Shown here: piece after piece, positions 34,083-41,019 of the stretch | Layout: each line of letters starts with the position of its first letter | Position numbering within the stretch: the stretch's first letter is position 1 | Assembly: GCA_017446685.1 (NCBI GenBank) | Contig: JAFSQI010000123.1 | Location: 1-41,019, forward strand | Origin: Butyrivibrio sp. | GTDB lineage: Bacteria; Bacillota; Clostridia; Lachnospirales; Lachnospiraceae | Length of the DNA stretch: 41,019 nt | Direction of reading: 5' to 3' | The notes under the pieces: model-generated | Seen by the model: the letters and a program-made list of their open reading frames with translations, nothing else | Database searches by the model: none | What the model was told of the DNA's origin: nothing | Made by a program: the position numbers and the translations under genes

Positions 34083-35165
34083 TCAGGTAAACTTCTCCAT
34101 ATACTTCATGTATCTTACTACCATTAATGCAATTTTAAAAGTTATTGCATCATCAAATATTCTAAGATCAAGCCCTGTGCTCTTCTGAAGCTTATCAAGT
34201 CTGTATACAAGTGTATTTCTGTGAATAAAGAGCTGCCTTGATGTCTCAGACACGTTCAGGCTGTTTTCAAAAAACTTATCTATTGTAATAAGAGTTTCCT
34301 GATCAAAATCATCCGGATTTCTGCCACCAAAAATCTCTTTTATAAACATTTTGCAAAGAGGAATCGGAAGCTGATAAATAAGACGTCCGATACCAAGCTC
34401 ACTGTAGCAGATTACTTTTCTTTCATCAAAGAAAATTTTTCCTACATCAAGTGCCATCTTGGCTTCTTTATATGAACGGCTGACTTCCTTTATTTCGCCG
34501 ACCACAGTTCCGTAAGCCACTCTCACTCCGGTAAGACCTTCTTTTTCAAGAGTAAGAAGCATCTCTTCGGCAGCCTTCGAAATATCTGATGGCTTCATCA
34601 TATCGCTGACATCCTTAACAACTATAACATTATCCTCATCAACTTCTGTAACAAAGTCATTTCCATTGCCAAAATGTGTTCTGGTAACTTCAAGTGCATT
34701 ATTATCACGTCCGTTAACCGATTCAATTATCATCGCAACTCTCTTGGCATCTGTCTGAATATGGAGCTTTTTAGCTCTGCTGTATATATCAACCAAAAGA
34801 AGGTTATCCAGCAACAGGTTCTTGATGAAATTATCTTTATCAAATCTCTCTTTGTAAGCAACTAAAAGACTCTGTATCTGGTACGCGATCATCTTGCCGA
34901 GCATATATGTATTTTCACCGCTGCCACTGCAAATTAATATATATTCAAGCTGTTGCTCATCATAGATTTTAAAATACTGATGCCCCTGTATTTCCTGTGA
35001 ATCAGCGGGCGACTCAACAAAATCCCTTGTCGCCATAGACACGTTGCCAATATCGGTAGTTGTAGACGCAACTTCCTTTCCATCAATATCAAGCACACAT
35101 AAATCAACATGAGCTATGGTTTTTAATCCATCAATAGTATTTTGTAGAATCTGATTTGAAATCAT
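34083..35165 (-). CDS. PucR/sugar-diacid type transcriptional regulator
   Basis: This 360-residue protein has an N-terminal sugar-diacid recognition-like sensor (about 1-125, ILQNTIDGLKTIAHVDLCVLDIDGKEVAST), a central GGDEF-like/PucR region (about 140-290, with a YKEAKMALDVGK segment), and a C-terminal PucR helix-turn-helix (about 300-355, NVSETSRQLFIHRNTLVYRLDKLQKSTGLDLR). Members are usually activators of uptake or catabolic genes. Here it is placed 34 bases upstream of ftsE with no terminator between, so it may regulate the cell-division operon and itself. GAGGAG precedes the ATG. Its promoter region contains two inverted 11-bp TGTACA boxes. Confidence 0.88.
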   Translation of the reverse strand: MISNQILQNTIDGLKTIAHVDLCVLDIDGKEVASTTTDIGNVSMATRDFVESPADSQEIQGHQYFKIYDEQQLEYILICSGSGENTYMLGKMIAYQIQSLLVAYKERFDKDNFIKNLLLDNLLLVDIYSRAKKLHIQTDAKRVAMIIESVNGRDNNALEVTRTHFGNGNDFVTEVDEDNVIVVKDVSDMMKPSDISKAAEEMLLTLEKEGLTGVRVAYGTVVGEIKEVSRSYKEAKMALDVGKIFFDERKVICYSELGIGRLIYQLPIPLCKMFIKEIFGGRNPDDFDQETLITIDKFFENSLNVSETSRQLFIHRNTLVYRLDKLQKSTGLDLRIFDDAITFKIALMVVRYMKYMEKFT

Positions 35166-35250
35166 TTGTCACTCCTCTATAAACATTAGTTTATATTTGG
35201 CTCTTTATACAGCACACAATCTGCTGCTATTATAAGGCTAAAGTAATTTT

Positions 35251-35280
35251 AATATAAATGTACAAATAAATCTATATCAA
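35251..35280 (-). promoter_or_regulatory. Promoter of the PucR-ftsEX operon
   Basis: Minus-strand TTGATA (35275-35280) and TATATT (35251-35256) are 18 bases apart. A second choice is TATAAT at 35229-35234 with a poor TTATAT -35. The 11-bp box at 35256-35266 lies inside the spacer of the first. Confidence 0.5.
35256..35266. promoter_or_regulatory. Operator-like TGTACA box 1
   Basis: AAATGTACAAA is the exact inverted copy of TTTGTACATTT at 35292-35302, and both are centred on the palindrome TGTACA. It lies between the -35 and -10 of the PucR gene promoter, where a bound protein would block transcription. Confidence 0.5.
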
Positions 35281-35291
35281 ATAGGAGTTTT

Positions 35292-35302
35292 TTTGTACAT
35301 TT
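35292..35302. promoter_or_regulatory. Operator-like TGTACA box 2
   Basis: TTTGTACATTT lies 11 bases upstream of the -35 of the PucR gene, 36 bases centre to centre from box 1. A related AATGTACAA is found at 35399-35407 just after the yjfB promoter. Confidence 0.5.
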
Positions 35303-35371
35303 TTTTATTATTCCCGTCATTTTTTACAAAAACACTATATTTTTTTTGGATATGACTTTTGATACCCGGTA

Positions 35372-35398
35372 TAAACCTTTATAAATCCATACCGATAT
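35372..35398 (+). promoter_or_regulatory. Sigma-28 (SigD/FliA) promoter of the yjfB-like gene
   Basis: TAAA (35372-35375), 16 bases, then CCGATAT (35392-35398) matches the flagellar sigma factor consensus at all listed positions. The start would be near 35405, about 68 bases before the ATG at 35473. It overlaps a 6-bp inverted repeat CGGTAT/ATACCG (35367-35372 and 35389-35394). Confidence 0.8.
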
Positions 35399-35472
35399 AA
35401 TGTACAAGATAAAGTGTATATGTGCAGGACATTGTTCTTGTTATTACACACTGTAATGCACAGGAGGTGCTT

Positions 35473-35661
35473 ATGGATATTCCCGCTTTATCAATGGCAT
35501 TATCTCAAAACAAGGTTTTAACCGATGTTGGTGTGGCTTTGCTCGCCAAGAATCTTGATACTATGGAGAGCGCTGGAGAAGCGCTAGTATCTGTCATCGA
35601 TTCTTCTATGGAATTATCCGTAAATCCGGACTTAGGCGCCAACATCGATTTAAAGATTTAA
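35473..35661 (+). CDS. YjfB-like putative motility protein
   Basis: This is a 62-residue protein beginning MDIPALSMALSQNKVL, the typical start of the YjfB family of putative motility proteins. The rest is a small, mostly helical, acidic protein (VGVALLAKNLDTMESAGEAL) with no signal peptide or membrane segment. The frame is open from 35422, but the ATG at 35473 has AGGAGGTG directly upstream and fits the family length. Its promoter is a consensus sigma-28 site, so it should be made with the late flagellar genes. Its exact function is unknown. It diverges from the PucR-ftsEX operon and has its own terminator. Confidence 0.85.
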   Translation: MDIPALSMALSQNKVLTDVGVALLAKNLDTMESAGEALVSVIDSSMELSVNPDLGANIDLKI

Positions 35662-35677
35662 TGTCATTACCCAAGAA

Positions 35678-35710
35678 ACCCGCAGCTTTCCGGCTGCGGG
35701 TCTCTTTTTT
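35678..35710 (+). terminator. Terminator of the yjfB-like gene
   Basis: ACCCGCAGC (35678-35686) pairs with GCTGCGGGT (35693-35701) around TTTCCG, followed by CTCTTTTTT. Confidence 0.93.
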
Positions 35711-35808
35711 ATAGTTCTATATATGCAAAATTGGGGTCCATCGACAACTGATGACAACGCAGTAGATTCAAATTATAGCAAGCATATAGTCGAGTTAATA
35801 TAAAACAG

Positions 35809-35831
35809 CTACACTAGTCATGTAAGTGTAG
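35809..35831 (-). terminator. Possible weak terminator at the end of the CPBP gene
   Basis: CTACACT (35809-35815) and AGTGTAG (35825-35831) form a 7-bp stem overlapping the stop codon; the minus strand then reads CTGTTTTA. The stem is AT-rich and the T-run short. The 100 bases between it and the yjfB terminator hold nothing else I recognise. Confidence 0.35.
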
Positions 35832-36729
35832 TATAAAAAACCATATAAATCAGTGAAATTGCCATGGCAATGACAAGAGGAATCGTAATCAGTTTATATC
35901 CCTGTTTTCTGCACCTTGGTATGTTCACAAAAAATTCTTTTCTTCCTTCATTGGCTGAAATCATTCTGACAATAAAAAATGCCAGAACTGTAAAAATTAT
36001 TGCAGCGACTCCCAAATAAACCATGTAGCCGAATTCCCAAACTGTTCCCATATCATCCAGGTATTCTGTTGCTTCATCCAATGTATTATTTGAAGTAAAC
36101 ATCATAATAACTTCGACACTATTGAACAAAGCGTGTGCAATAAATGAAGTAAGAACAGTCCCTGTAGCTTCAACAAGAAGCGCAAGCATTACTCCCATAA
36201 CTGTTCCATAGGCAAACTGATTAAAATTGAGATGCATCATGCCGAACATCACAGATGAAAGAACAATTGAGCCAACAATTCTTCCGGTCCTTTGGTAGGA
36301 TTGAAGTATAACACCTCTAAATACTATTTCCTCAACAAATGGTCCTAAAATGCCGATTGCAAATATCATTACCCACATAGGCATGGCCAGAACATCATCG
36401 CTTATGGCAGTAACTGTATTTTCCACAAACAGCATCGAAATCGAATTAACAAATGCCACCATCGGGAAAAGTGTAAAAACATATACCACTGTCAAAAAAA
36501 CTGACGAAAGCTTTATTTTGTGAAACGGAATCAATACAGAAAGCTTCTCACCACTGTACAAAATCGCAGCCACCGCAGGAATCAGTATAACAGATTCGCT
36601 AAGCAGATTGTTGGCAAATATTGACAGTACCGGTCCTCCGTTCAAATACCAAAGTGATAAGACCACAACAAGCCCCAGCGTAGACAGTATCATATACAAA
36701 AAAGCTCTGTTCGCACGCTTATAATCCAT
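35818..36729 (-). CDS. CPBP family intramembrane metalloprotease
   Basis: This polytopic protein (303 residues, about eight membrane segments) belongs to the CPBP/Abi group of CAAX-protease-like enzymes. The catalytic set is intact: the Glu-Glu pair with Arg in GPFVEEIVFRGVIL, and His in MMHLNFNQFAYG; a further conserved-type His lies in FIAHALFNS. Bacterial members cut or bind substrates within the membrane and some protect against bacteriocins. Nothing here indicates the substrate. The ATG at 36735 is only two bases from GAGG, so the one at 36729 (eight bases) is chosen. It lies ten bases after cvfB and should be co-transcribed. Confidence 0.88.
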   Translation of the reverse strand: MDYKRANRAFLYMILSTLGLVVVLSLWYLNGGPVLSIFANNLLSESVILIPAVAAILYSGEKLSVLIPFHKIKLSSVFLTVVYVFTLFPMVAFVNSISMLFVENTVTAISDDVLAMPMWVMIFAIGILGPFVEEIVFRGVILQSYQRTGRIVGSIVLSSVMFGMMHLNFNQFAYGTVMGVMLALLVEATGTVLTSFIAHALFNSVEVIMMFTSNNTLDEATEYLDDMGTVWEFGYMVYLGVAAIIFTVLAFFIVRMISANEGRKEFFVNIPRCRKQGYKLITIPLVIAMAISLIYMVFYTTLT

Positions 36730-36739
36730 CGCCATTTCC

Positions 36740-37573
36740 TCACTTTTTGTTTATTGAATTAGTGCCTATTAATATCTTGCCTTCTTTTAGCAGTCTTCCA
36801 ACCGCTCTCTTAAACTCATTCTTACTCATCTGAGTTTTTTCTCTTATAAGCTCCGGTGACGCCTTATCTGTAAACGGGATACTTCCACCATTTTTCTCAA
36901 TCATTTCCATGAGTTTTTCTGCATCTGTATCCATCTGCAGATAAGCCTTATCCCTAAGGCTCAAATTGAGCTTGCCATCATCTTTAACCGATGTAACTCT
37001 TGCATCTACCCTATCACCTATATTTACATTTCCGTACAACTCTTTTTTAGGAATAAGTCCGGAATATATATCATCTACAGCAACAAATGCTCCAAAATTG
37101 TCACTTAGCTCATAAACAGTTCCGATAACCTTATCATCCTTTGAATATGGGCTGTTTGTCAAAAGATATGGGTACACGTTCATCGTAACGCATAACCTTC
37201 CGCTCTTATCTATATAGAGTGCACAAAGAACATCCTCGCCCTTTGAAACTTTTCTAGTCTGCTCTCTAAACGGTAGAAGAACATCCTTCTCAAGTCCCCA
37301 ATCCATAAAAGCACCAATCTTACCGGTTTCTTTTACTCTTAACACCCTTACGTCTCCCAGCATTATCTTTGGAGTGTTGGTAGTAGCAATAAGCCTGTCG
37401 GAAGAATCTTTATAAATAAACACTTCGATAGTGCTTCCGAGCGAAGTTCCTGAAGGTACCTGTTTTGCAGGCAAAAGCACTTTTTCATCAGAGCCTTCCT
37501 CAGGAGAAAGATATACTCCGAATTCCACCTTCTTTACAACTGTCAGTTCCTGTTTTTCACCTAATCTTATCAT
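36740..37573 (-). CDS. cvfB: CvfB-like S1 domain RNA-binding protein
   Basis: This 277-residue protein resembles CvfB/YitL. It has three S1-like OB modules (about 1-62; 68-130, with GKIGAFMDWGLEKDVLLPF; 148-212, with GTVYELSDNFGAFVAVDDIYSGLIPKKEL) and a C-terminal winged helix (about 215-275, with MSKNEFKRAVGRLLKEGKILI). S. aureus CvfB affects virulence gene expression and binds RNA; in other species the role is unclear. The final winged helix is diagnostic. It follows the thioesterase gene by 23 bases and is followed by the CPBP protease, so all three probably form one unit. Confidence 0.9.
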   Translation of the reverse strand: MIRLGEKQELTVVKKVEFGVYLSPEEGSDEKVLLPAKQVPSGTSLGSTIEVFIYKDSSDRLIATTNTPKIMLGDVRVLRVKETGKIGAFMDWGLEKDVLLPFREQTRKVSKGEDVLCALYIDKSGRLCVTMNVYPYLLTNSPYSKDDKVIGTVYELSDNFGAFVAVDDIYSGLIPKKELYGNVNIGDRVDARVTSVKDDGKLNLSLRDKAYLQMDTDAEKLMEMIEKNGGSIPFTDKASPELIREKTQMSKNEFKRAVGRLLKEGKILIGTNSINKK

Positions 37574-37596
37574 AGTCTTATCCGTCCATTTTTTCT

Positions 37597-38328
37597 TTAA
37601 AACTTAGTCTTTAGTTCCACCACACAGACAGGAGCCTTTCCGGCATCATTCAAACTGACTGTATAGATATTATTATCCCCTAATTTTGTTTTAATAACAA
37701 CAGGGTATAAGGTATCCCCAAGGAGCGCCTGTTTTTTGTATTCGGCACGCATTGAGACAATCTTTTTCTCTCTGTCAGGTATGACATCCATAGCCATTCT
37801 TACGTACTGTCCATTATTCACGTGATTGTTTGTATCAAGATGATGCTGCCTTACAACAATCTCTTCACATTCAAACCGCTCACCCTCATCAGGTAATGCT
37901 ATTTTCCTGGGCTGATAGTCCATTTCAAGCTTCTCATCAAGCGGATACGCTTCAATAATCTCAGGAGTCACTCTGCTTGGTACGCCTTTTACAAAATCAA
38001 ATAATGTCCATACAGAATTAGCAACTGAAAGCCTTTCTCCATCCTGTGTATCCATAAAGAAATTTCTGATTCCCAATGGCCCTTTTAGCTGATACGGTAC
38101 AGTACCGATCGTAACCTTCTCGCAAAGTTTCGGAAATCTGTAAACTTCTATCTGCCATGAATTAAGAACCCATGCTATCCCTTTTTCTCTCAGATATTCC
38201 ATGCTGGCAGGTCCATCCTGAGTTTGAAAAGTTGAGCAGTCCTGGTAATAATCAATAAGCGACTCCAATGTCAATTCAGCCTTACTATCCACTTCACTGT
38301 ATCTTATTCTGGAATCAAAAGTATACAT
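37597..38328 (-). CDS. Acyl-ACP thioesterase
   Basis: The product (243 residues) has the double hot-dog fold of bacterial acyl-ACP thioesterases, related to plant FatA/FatB. It releases fatty acids from acyl carrier protein and so sets chain length. The first hot-dog starts IRYSEVDSKAELTLESLIDYYQDCS. The second contains the HLDTNNHVNNGQYVRMA motif with the Asp/Asn/His residues expected for catalysis. The frame extends upstream to 38388, but that region runs through the tRNA terminator. The ATG at 38328 follows GGGAGG by five bases and begins at the normal family start. It follows tRNA-Gln and its terminator. Confidence 0.92.
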   Translation of the reverse strand: MYTFDSRIRYSEVDSKAELTLESLIDYYQDCSTFQTQDGPASMEYLREKGIAWVLNSWQIEVYRFPKLCEKVTIGTVPYQLKGPLGIRNFFMDTQDGERLSVANSVWTLFDFVKGVPSRVTPEIIEAYPLDEKLEMDYQPRKIALPDEGERFECEEIVVRQHHLDTNNHVNNGQYVRMAMDVIPDREKKIVSMRAEYKKQALLGDTLYPVVIKTKLGDNNIYTVSLNDAGKAPVCVVELKTKF

Positions 38329-38353
38329 TATTCCCTCCCGCACTCTTAATGGT

Positions 38354-38385
38354 AAAAAAAAACGAGATTGTTGCCAATCTCGTTT
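38354..38385 (-). terminator. Terminator of tRNA-Gln
   Basis: AAACGAGATTG (38360-38370) pairs with CAATCTCGTTT (38375-38385) around TTGC, with TTTTTTT following on the minus strand. It starts eight bases after the tRNA. Confidence 0.92.
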
Positions 38386-38392
38386 CAAAAAG

Positions 38393-38465
38393 CTGGGCTA
38401 GAAGGATTCGAACCTTCGTAATGACGGAGTCAGAGTCCGTTGCCTTACCGCTTGGCGATAGCCCA
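38393..38465 (-). tRNA. tRNA-Gln (anticodon CUG)
   Basis: The minus strand folds as a complete cloverleaf: acceptor TGGGCTA with TAGCCCA, discriminator G, a D arm with AAGCGGTAAGGC, anticodon stem ACGGA with TCCGT enclosing CTCTGAC (anticodon CTG, reading CAG), and a T arm GAAGG-TTCGAAT-CCTTC. CCA is not encoded. The acceptor and D arm match Firmicute glutamine tRNAs. A dedicated promoter and terminator flank it, so it is a single-gene transcript. Confidence 0.95.
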
Positions 38466-38478
38466 TCGACAATATTGA

Positions 38479-38507
38479 ATTATACGTGAATCTTTAAAAA
38501 AAAGCAA
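38479..38507 (-). promoter_or_regulatory. Promoter of tRNA-Gln
   Basis: TTGCTT (38502-38507) and a consensus TATAAT (38479-38484) are 17 bases apart on the minus strand. The start near 38472 is about six bases before the mature tRNA. Confidence 0.8.
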
Positions 38508-38527
38508 GTACTTTTTAAAATTTTTTT

Positions 38528-38577
38528 AAAAAACTTCGCACATAATGTAAATGCCCGGATTTCTATGTGCGAAGTTT
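38528..38577 (-). terminator. Terminator of the glutamine synthetase gene
   Basis: AAACTTCGCACATA (38531-38544) pairs perfectly over 14 bases with TATGTGCGAAGTTT (38564-38577); a T-run follows on the minus strand. The loop is long (19 bases, containing GCCCGG). It lies 17 bases past the stop. Confidence 0.88.
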
Positions 38578-38594
38578 AGTAATCAAAACTATTT

Positions 38595-40706
38595 TCAGCC
38601 TTCAAAAAGCAGATCTGCATACGTCGGGAATGGCCAGTCTTCTTTATCAACCAGCATTTCGAGCGCATCTGCAGGTTCTCTTAAATCAGCCATTACAGGC
38701 CTGACTTTGTCTTTATAGAAAAATGCCAATTCTCTCTGATCAGCAATACCTGACGCCTTCTTTTCAAGACTCTTTAACTTATCAAGTGCCTTCTTCATCT
38801 TTGTAAGATTGTCCTGAATCTCACGAAGTTCCTCTGTCTCTACAGTTGCATCAACACCTGCTGCCTTGATAGCGCCAAGATCAGCCGCAAGTCTTCCCGC
38901 ATATTTCATAACGGCAGGAATAATCTGCTTTGAAGCCATATCAATCATAGTAAGCGCTTCAATATTTATAGTCTTGGCATAGTTTTCAAAAATAATCTCT
39001 TTTCGTGATTCAAGCTCGGTTCTTGTATAAACTCCGAAGTTCTCGAAAAGATCGATTGCCTTTTGTGTTGTAAGTGTATCAGCAGCTTCAATAGTAGACT
39101 TAATATTTGGAAGGCCGCGTCTTTTAGCCTCGGCAACCCACTCATCGGAATATCCGTCACCATTAAAAATGATTCTCTGATGATCTGTCAGATACTCTTT
39201 TATAAGATCATGTACCGCCACATCAAAATCTTCTGCCTTTTCCAAAATATCTGCGGCTTCTGCAAATGCTTCTGCAACAATTGTATTAAGTGTTGTATTT
39301 GAACTTGCCATAGAATCAGAAGATCCAACCATTCTGAATTCAAACTTATTACCCGTGAAAGCAAATGGTGATGTTCTGTTTCTGTCTGTGGCATCCTTTT
39401 CAAACTGAGGAAGTGTGGATACGCCGGTCTTTAACTTTCCGCCCTTCTTGCTGGACTTTGCCACACCAGTCTCAATAAGCTGTCTGACTACGTCTTCAAG
39501 CTGTTCTCCGAGGAATACAGAGATAATTGCAGGCGGAGCTTCGTTAGCTCCCAGTCTGTGATCATTTCCAACATCAGCAGCGCTCTGTCTAAGCAGATCC
39601 GCATGTGTATCAACTGCCTTAAGCACACACGCAAGTACAAAAAGAAACTGTATATTTTTGTTTGGTGTATCACCCGGATCAAGAAGATTTACTCCATCAT
39701 CCGTGCAAAGAGACCAGTTGTCATGTTTACCGGAACCATTAACTCCTGCAAATGGCTTCTCATGAAGAAGGCATCTCATATGATGATGCTCAGCTACTCT
39801 CTTCATTGTCTCCATAATTATCTGATTATGGTCAACCGCAATATTGGCAGTCTCATAAACAGGTGCAAGCTCATGCTGACCGGGAGCAACCTCATTATGC
39901 TGTGTTTTATCAGGAACACCGAGTTTCCAAAGTTCAACGTTAAGATCCTTCATGAACTCTCCGACTCTCTCACGGATTACACCAAAATAGTGATCCTCCA
40001 TTTCCTGTCCCTTTGGAGGCTGAGCTCCAAAAAGAGTTCTTCCTGTAAAAATAATATCTTCACGTTTCATTGACTTGTCCCAGTCTACCAGGAAATATTC
40101 CTGCTCAGGGCCAACCGAAACATTAACTTTTGTAGCTGTAGTATTGCCGAATAATTTGACAATTCGAAGAGCCTGCTTATTAACAGCCTCCATAGACCTA
40201 AGAAGAGGTGTCTTTTTATCAAGTGCCTCTCCAGTATATGAACAAAACGCAGTAGGTATGCAAAGTGTAACTCCGGCTCCGGACTCCTTCAAAAATGCCG
40301 GAGATGTAATATCCCATGTAGTGTAACCTCTTGCCTCAAAAGTAGCTCTAAGACCTCCGGACGGGAATGAAGAAGCATCAGGTTCTCCCTTTATAAGCTC
40401 TTTTCCGGAAAAAGAAGTAAGCATTCGACCATCCTTGTCTGCACTTCCGACAAAAGAATCATGCTTTTCAGCGGTAATACCTGTAAGAGGCTGAAACCAG
40501 TGTGTATAATGCGTTGCCCCATGTTCAACAGCCCACTCTTTCATAGCGTTTGCAACCACATCAGCGGATTCTTTGGAAAGTTCTCCACCATGTTCGGTAA
40601 CATTCACAACCTCTTTGTAAACATTCTTGGGAAGTCTCTCTCTCATTTTTGCAAGAGTAAAGACATTTTGCCCAAAAATCTCTTCAACATTCACCTTATT
40701 ACTCAT
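38595..40706 (-). CDS. glnN: Glutamine synthetase type III
   Basis: This large glutamine synthetase (703 residues, typical of the dodecameric GSIII class, against about 450 for GSI) makes glutamine from glutamate, ammonia and ATP in the cytoplasm. Landmarks include [44 protein letters not shown] with catalytic Glu ligands, [41 protein letters not shown] with the ammonium and glutamate site, and [22 protein letters not shown]. The frame opens at 40763, but the ATG at 40706 has AAAGGG at about nine bases and gives the family start. It is transcribed alone, with a leader of about 117 bases and its own terminator. The next gene downstream is tRNA-Gln. Confidence 0.96.
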   Translation of the reverse strand: MSNKVNVEEIFGQNVFTLAKMRERLPKNVYKEVVNVTEHGGELSKESADVVANAMKEWAVEHGATHYTHWFQPLTGITAEKHDSFVGSADKDGRMLTSFSGKELIKGEPDASSFPSGGLRATFEARGYTTWDITSPAFLKESGAGVTLCIPTAFCSYTGEALDKKTPLLRSMEAVNKQALRIVKLFGNTTATKVNVSVGPEQEYFLVDWDKSMKREDIIFTGRTLFGAQPPKGQEMEDHYFGVIRERVGEFMKDLNVELWKLGVPDKTQHNEVAPGQHELAPVYETANIAVDHNQIIMETMKRVAEHHHMRCLLHEKPFAGVNGSGKHDNWSLCTDDGVNLLDPGDTPNKNIQFLFVLACVLKAVDTHADLLRQSAADVGNDHRLGANEAPPAIISVFLGEQLEDVVRQLIETGVAKSSKKGGKLKTGVSTLPQFEKDATDRNRTSPFAFTGNKFEFRMVGSSDSMASSNTTLNTIVAEAFAEAADILEKAEDFDVAVHDLIKEYLTDHQRIIFNGDGYSDEWVAEAKRRGLPNIKSTIEAADTLTTQKAIDLFENFGVYTRTELESRKEIIFENYAKTINIEALTMIDMASKQIIPAVMKYAGRLAADLGAIKAAGVDATVETEELREIQDNLTKMKKALDKLKSLEKKASGIADQRELAFFYKDKVRPVMADLREPADALEMLVDKEDWPFPTYADLLFEG

Positions 40707-40829
40707 GTATGCAACCCTTTCGTGTTTAGATTTACAGTCCATTAAGATATAAAAAAAGCACATTATCTGAACATTTCTAATGTGAACCGTAACTTTCCGT
40801 TACATCTTACAACAACTTTAACAAATCGC

Positions 40830-40859
40830 ATAGTATTTTTTTGTAGAAATCTTTTGCAA
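40830..40859 (-). promoter_or_regulatory. Candidate promoter of glutamine synthetase III
   Basis: Minus-strand TTGCAA (40854-40859) and TACTAT (40830-40835) are 18 bases apart. A start near 40823 gives a leader of about 117 bases containing the small inverted repeats GTAAC-TTTCC-GTTAC (40789-40803) and ACATT-TCT-AATGT (40772-40784). No clear GlnR or NtcA-type site was seen. Confidence 0.45.
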
Positions 40860-41019
40860 ATTTGTTACTGTGTTACAATTCAGTTGTCAGCCAATATATG
40901 AGTGGACATAAATGCTTATTTTCGTCTACGCTGTATGACATTTCACTAAGCTCGAAAAAACCTCGCTAAGTGATCTGCACATGCGTCGTAATTCATATAG
41001 ATTCAAATACAAGAACAAG
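40860..41019. other. Non-coding right edge
   Basis: No gene is seen. On the plus strand an extended -10 (TGTTACAAT, about 40880-40890) follows TTGCAA at a short 14-base spacing, so a rightward gene could begin beyond the window, but this is weak. An imperfect inverted repeat (CACTAAGC with its partner GCTAAGTG, about 40955-40982) has no T-run. Confidence 0.35.

Noticed and set aside
38329-38388. Twenty-residue N-terminal extension of the thioesterase
   Set aside because: It would be encoded by the tRNA terminator, and a strong GGGAGG site points to the ATG at 38328.
40955-40982. Terminator at the right edge
   Set aside because: The inverted repeat has mismatches and no T-run follows on either strand.
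1-41019. CRISPR arrays, prophage or complete insertion sequence
   Set aside because: No regularly spaced direct repeats, integrase, phage structural gene or transposase was found; the only mobile signal is the small non-coding element at 2019-2150.

Overview
The window looks like a chromosomal stretch of a low-GC, motile Firmicute, most likely a Lachnospiraceae relative of Butyrivibrio, Pseudobutyrivibrio or Roseburia. This is inference from gene content and gene order: an Mbl/MreB gene followed by FlgF/FlgG-like genes and flgJ, comFC next to yvyF, cdaA-cdaR-glmM, ftsEX followed by a coiled-coil M23 hydrolase and a C-terminal processing protease, and a type III glutamine synthetase. Almost all genes lie on the minus strand. 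The exceptions are gmd-fcl and a small yjfB-like gene.

Layout. 1-249: structured non-coding DNA, origin unknown. 250-5266: surface glycan genes, with two family-2 glycosyltransferases, an AraC regulator, and divergent gmd-fcl for GDP-L-fucose. A 132-bp MITE-like element (2019-2150) sits exactly at the end of the AraC gene, between 8-9 bp direct repeats. 5265-9121: a CAP-domain secreted protein, a large polytopic membrane protein, a YuiD-type PAP2 protein and rmlD. 9257-19109: one long minus-strand run, recD2-comFC-yvyF-two unknown membrane proteins-cdaA-cdaR-glmM-HPr-DUF3048 lipoprotein, linking cell-wall precursor supply and c-di-AMP synthesis. 19193-22482: mbl and flagellar rod/hook genes. 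22629-27740: uvrBA behind a near-consensus LexA box. 27776-29778: PP2C phosphatase, Hanks kinase and a small membrane protein. 29897-35165: a PucR-type regulator, ftsE, ftsX, an M23 hydrolase and a CtpA protease, probably one cell-division/wall-hydrolysis operon. 35372-35710: yjfB-like motility gene with a textbook sigma-28 promoter. 35818-38328: CPBP protease, CvfB and acyl-ACP thioesterase. 38393-40706: tRNA-Gln(CUG) and glutamine synthetase III.

The points most worth following up are the MITE-like element, the TGTACA-centred boxes shared by the divergent PucR-ftsEX and yjfB promoters, a possible leaderless start for the recD2 operon, the unknown membrane-protein pair next to cdaA, and the phosphatase/kinase/small-membrane-protein cassette. 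I saw no CRISPR array, prophage, rRNA or intact transposase gene. All family calls come from reading motifs by eye; no database search was run.
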